From Candidatus Pelagibacterales bacterium (GTDB lineage Bacteria; Pseudomonadota; Alphaproteobacteria; Rickettsiales; UBA1997): a stretch of 7,415 nt of DNA. Location: positions 1 to 7,415 of the forward strand of contig VHBV01000061.1 in NCBI GenBank assembly GCA_016882165.1. The letters are read 5' to 3'. Of the stretch, positions 6,055-7,415 are shown piece by piece. The notes under the pieces were generated by a model. It was not told the DNA's origin, did no database searches, and was given only the letters and a program-made list of their open reading frames with translations. Positions within the stretch are counted from its first letter, which is position 1. Every line of letters starts with the position of its first letter. The position numbers and the translations under genes are program-made.

Positions 6055-7415
6055 ATGTCAAAAGAATTAGCTATCAGCACGCCTTTTTTTAGCGCGAACG
6101 TTGTCTTCATTAATGAACTTTATCAAAATTTCTTAAAAAATCCTGCTTCAGTCGATAAGACCTGGGCTGATTTTTTTGCAGCTAATGCTGATGAAATAAA
6201 ATCAATTTTGGCTGACTACAACGGTCCATCTTGGGCAAAAAGAAATTTAAAAGTTGTTGGCGGTGAAGATTTTGATATTTCTTCAAACGCTAAAAAAGAA
6301 GTAAAAAAAGATGCAAAAGCTGCTGTAGCTCCAGTTGCTTCAGGAAAAGATCTAAATATTCGTATTGCAAATTTAATAGAATCTTACAAAAGATTTGCGC
6401 ATTTAGCTGCAAACCTTGATCCGATTGGTTTAAAAGCTCCACAATATGTCTCAGAAATTGATCCAAAAAACCATGGAATTACACCTGAAGATTTAGAAAA
6501 AGAAGTCGAATTCCAGGGACAAAAAGCTAAAATATCGCAAGCAATTGATTACTTAAACTATGTTTATGCTAATACTGTCGGATCTGAATTCGAATATATT
6601 CGCGATACTGAACAAAAACAATGGTTAGCTCGTGAAACTGAAAACACTTTGCTTGCAACAGTTTCAAAAGAAGAAAAAATCAAAATTCTAAAAGAAATAA
6701 TCAGAACTGAAAAATTTGAACAGTTCTTACACAAACGTTTTCCGGGTGCAAAAAGATTCTCGGTTGAAGGTGGTGAAGCTTCAATTAACTCGGTTGAAAA
6801 AATCATCGATGTAGCTGCTAAAACTGGCGTGAAAAAAATAGTTATCGGTATGGCTCACCGTGGAAGGCTTAACACTCTAACTGGCGTGATGGGCAAACCT
6901 TACCATCAAATGATTTCTGAGTTCAAAGGAACACCTGGTTTTCCTGAGGGCGTGACCAAATCAGGCGACGTAAAATATCACATGGGTTATGCTTCAACTC
7001 GTGAAATTGACGGCAAGAAAATTGATCTGTCTTTGGCTTTCAACCCTTCACACCTTGAAGCAGTAAACGTGGTTGTGGCTGGAAGAATACGTGCTAAACA
7101 AGATCTTTACGGCGATATTGATGGCTCTCAAGCAATGGCTTTAGTAATTCACGGTGATGCAGCTTTCGCTGGTCAAGGTTCAGTTGCAGAAAGTTTAGTA
7201 ATGAACGGCGTTAAAGGTTACAACACCGGTGGTGTTATGCATATTATTGTGAACAATCAAGTTGGTTTCACAGCAAACCCGACAGATTCACGTTCCACAA
7301 CTTACGCGTCAGACTTAGCAAAAATGATTGATGCGCCAATTTTCCACGTAAATGGTGATGATGTTGAAGCAGTTGTAAAAGTTTCTGACATTGCAATGCG
7401 CTATCGTCAAGCATT
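6055..7415 (+). CDS. sucA: 2-oxoglutarate dehydrogenase E1 component, N-terminal part
   Basis: Thiamine diphosphate-dependent E1 subunit of the 2-oxoglutarate dehydrogenase complex, which decarboxylates 2-oxoglutarate and passes the succinyl group to E2 (SucB) in the TCA cycle. The frame is open for 453 codons and leaves the window; the family is usually about 900-1000 residues, so this is roughly half. The N-terminal segment INELYQNFLKNPASVDKTW (19-37) and GPSW (57-60) match alphaproteobacterial E1. A lysine/alanine-rich linker (79-98) precedes the catalytic domain. Visible motifs are GMAHRGRL (265-272), NPSHLEAV (330-337), the cofactor motif HGDAAFAGQG (366-375) and NNQVGFTANP (400-409). 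The ATG at 6055 fits the family N-terminus, although no Shine-Dalgarno is visible. It has its own promoter at 5944-5972. sucB probably follows beyond the window. Confidence 0.97.
   Translation, partial: MSKELAISTPFFSANVVFINELYQNFLKNPASVDKTWADFFAANADEIKSILADYNGPSWAKRNLKVVGGEDFDISSNAKKEVKKDAKAAVAPVASGKDLNIRIANLIESYKRFAHLAANLDPIGLKAPQYVSEIDPKNHGITPEDLEKEVEFQGQKAKISQAIDYLNYVYANTVGSEFEYIRDTEQKQWLARETENTLLATVSKEEKIKILKEIIRTEKFEQFLHKRFPGAKRFSVEGGEASINSVEKIIDVAAKTGVKKIVIGMAHRGRLNTLTGVMGKPYHQMISEFKGTPGFPEGVTKSGDVKYHMGYASTREIDGKKIDLSLAFNPSHLEAVNVVVAGRIRAKQDLYGDIDGSQAMALVIHGDAAFAGQGSVAESLVMNGVKGYNTGGVMHIIVNNQVGFTANPTDSRSTTYASDLAKMIDAPIFHVNGDDVEAVVKVSDIAMRYRQA

Overview
The window is a gene-dense, AT-rich stretch of bacterial chromosome. 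All real genes lie on the plus strand. Several features point to an alphaproteobacterium with a reduced, host-associated type of genome, such as Rickettsiales or Holosporales. SucA has the alphaproteobacterial N-terminal layout (a 'GPSW' segment after the E1 N-terminal helix). The ABC exporter resembles the alphaproteobacterial 'MsbA-related' family. The elongator tRNA-Met resembles alphaproteobacterial ones as I remember them. Intergenic spaces carry palindromic repeats of the kind common in such genomes. This placement is inference; no rRNA or species marker is present.

Layout. (1) 28-1283: a small unrecognised gene overlaps panC (pantothenate synthetase) by the ATGA at 444-447. (2) 1284-1427: a gap mostly filled by a ~94-base imperfect palindrome, whose right arm contains a promoter-like pair of boxes. 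(3) 1428-3486: a tandem-CDGSH iron-sulfur protein followed 13 bases later by a six-helix ABC exporter half-transporter. (4) 3487-3822: a gap with a second, degenerate copy of the palindrome family ending in a T-run, then a promoter-like site. (5) 3823-4105: tRNA-Tyr(GTA), tRNA-Gly(TCC) and tRNA-Met(CAT), all with encoded CCA, followed by a strong hairpin and T-rich tract. (6) 4299-5912: a 537-residue protein without an obvious name that I read as a divergent, enlarged ATP-grasp ligase related to glutathione synthetase (GshB). (7) 5944-5972: a good sigma70 promoter, then sucA (2-oxoglutarate dehydrogenase E1) from 6055, cut off by the window end.

The genes do not form one pathway. PanC serves coenzyme A synthesis and SucA consumes CoA in the TCA cycle, but this is a loose metabolic link, not an operon. 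The most novel items are the GshB-like protein, which keeps most catalytic residues but lacks the glycine-rich loop and one ATP lysine and has a CxxC tail, and the two dispersed palindromes, which share internal motifs and appear to supply promoter-like and terminator-like signals to their neighbours.
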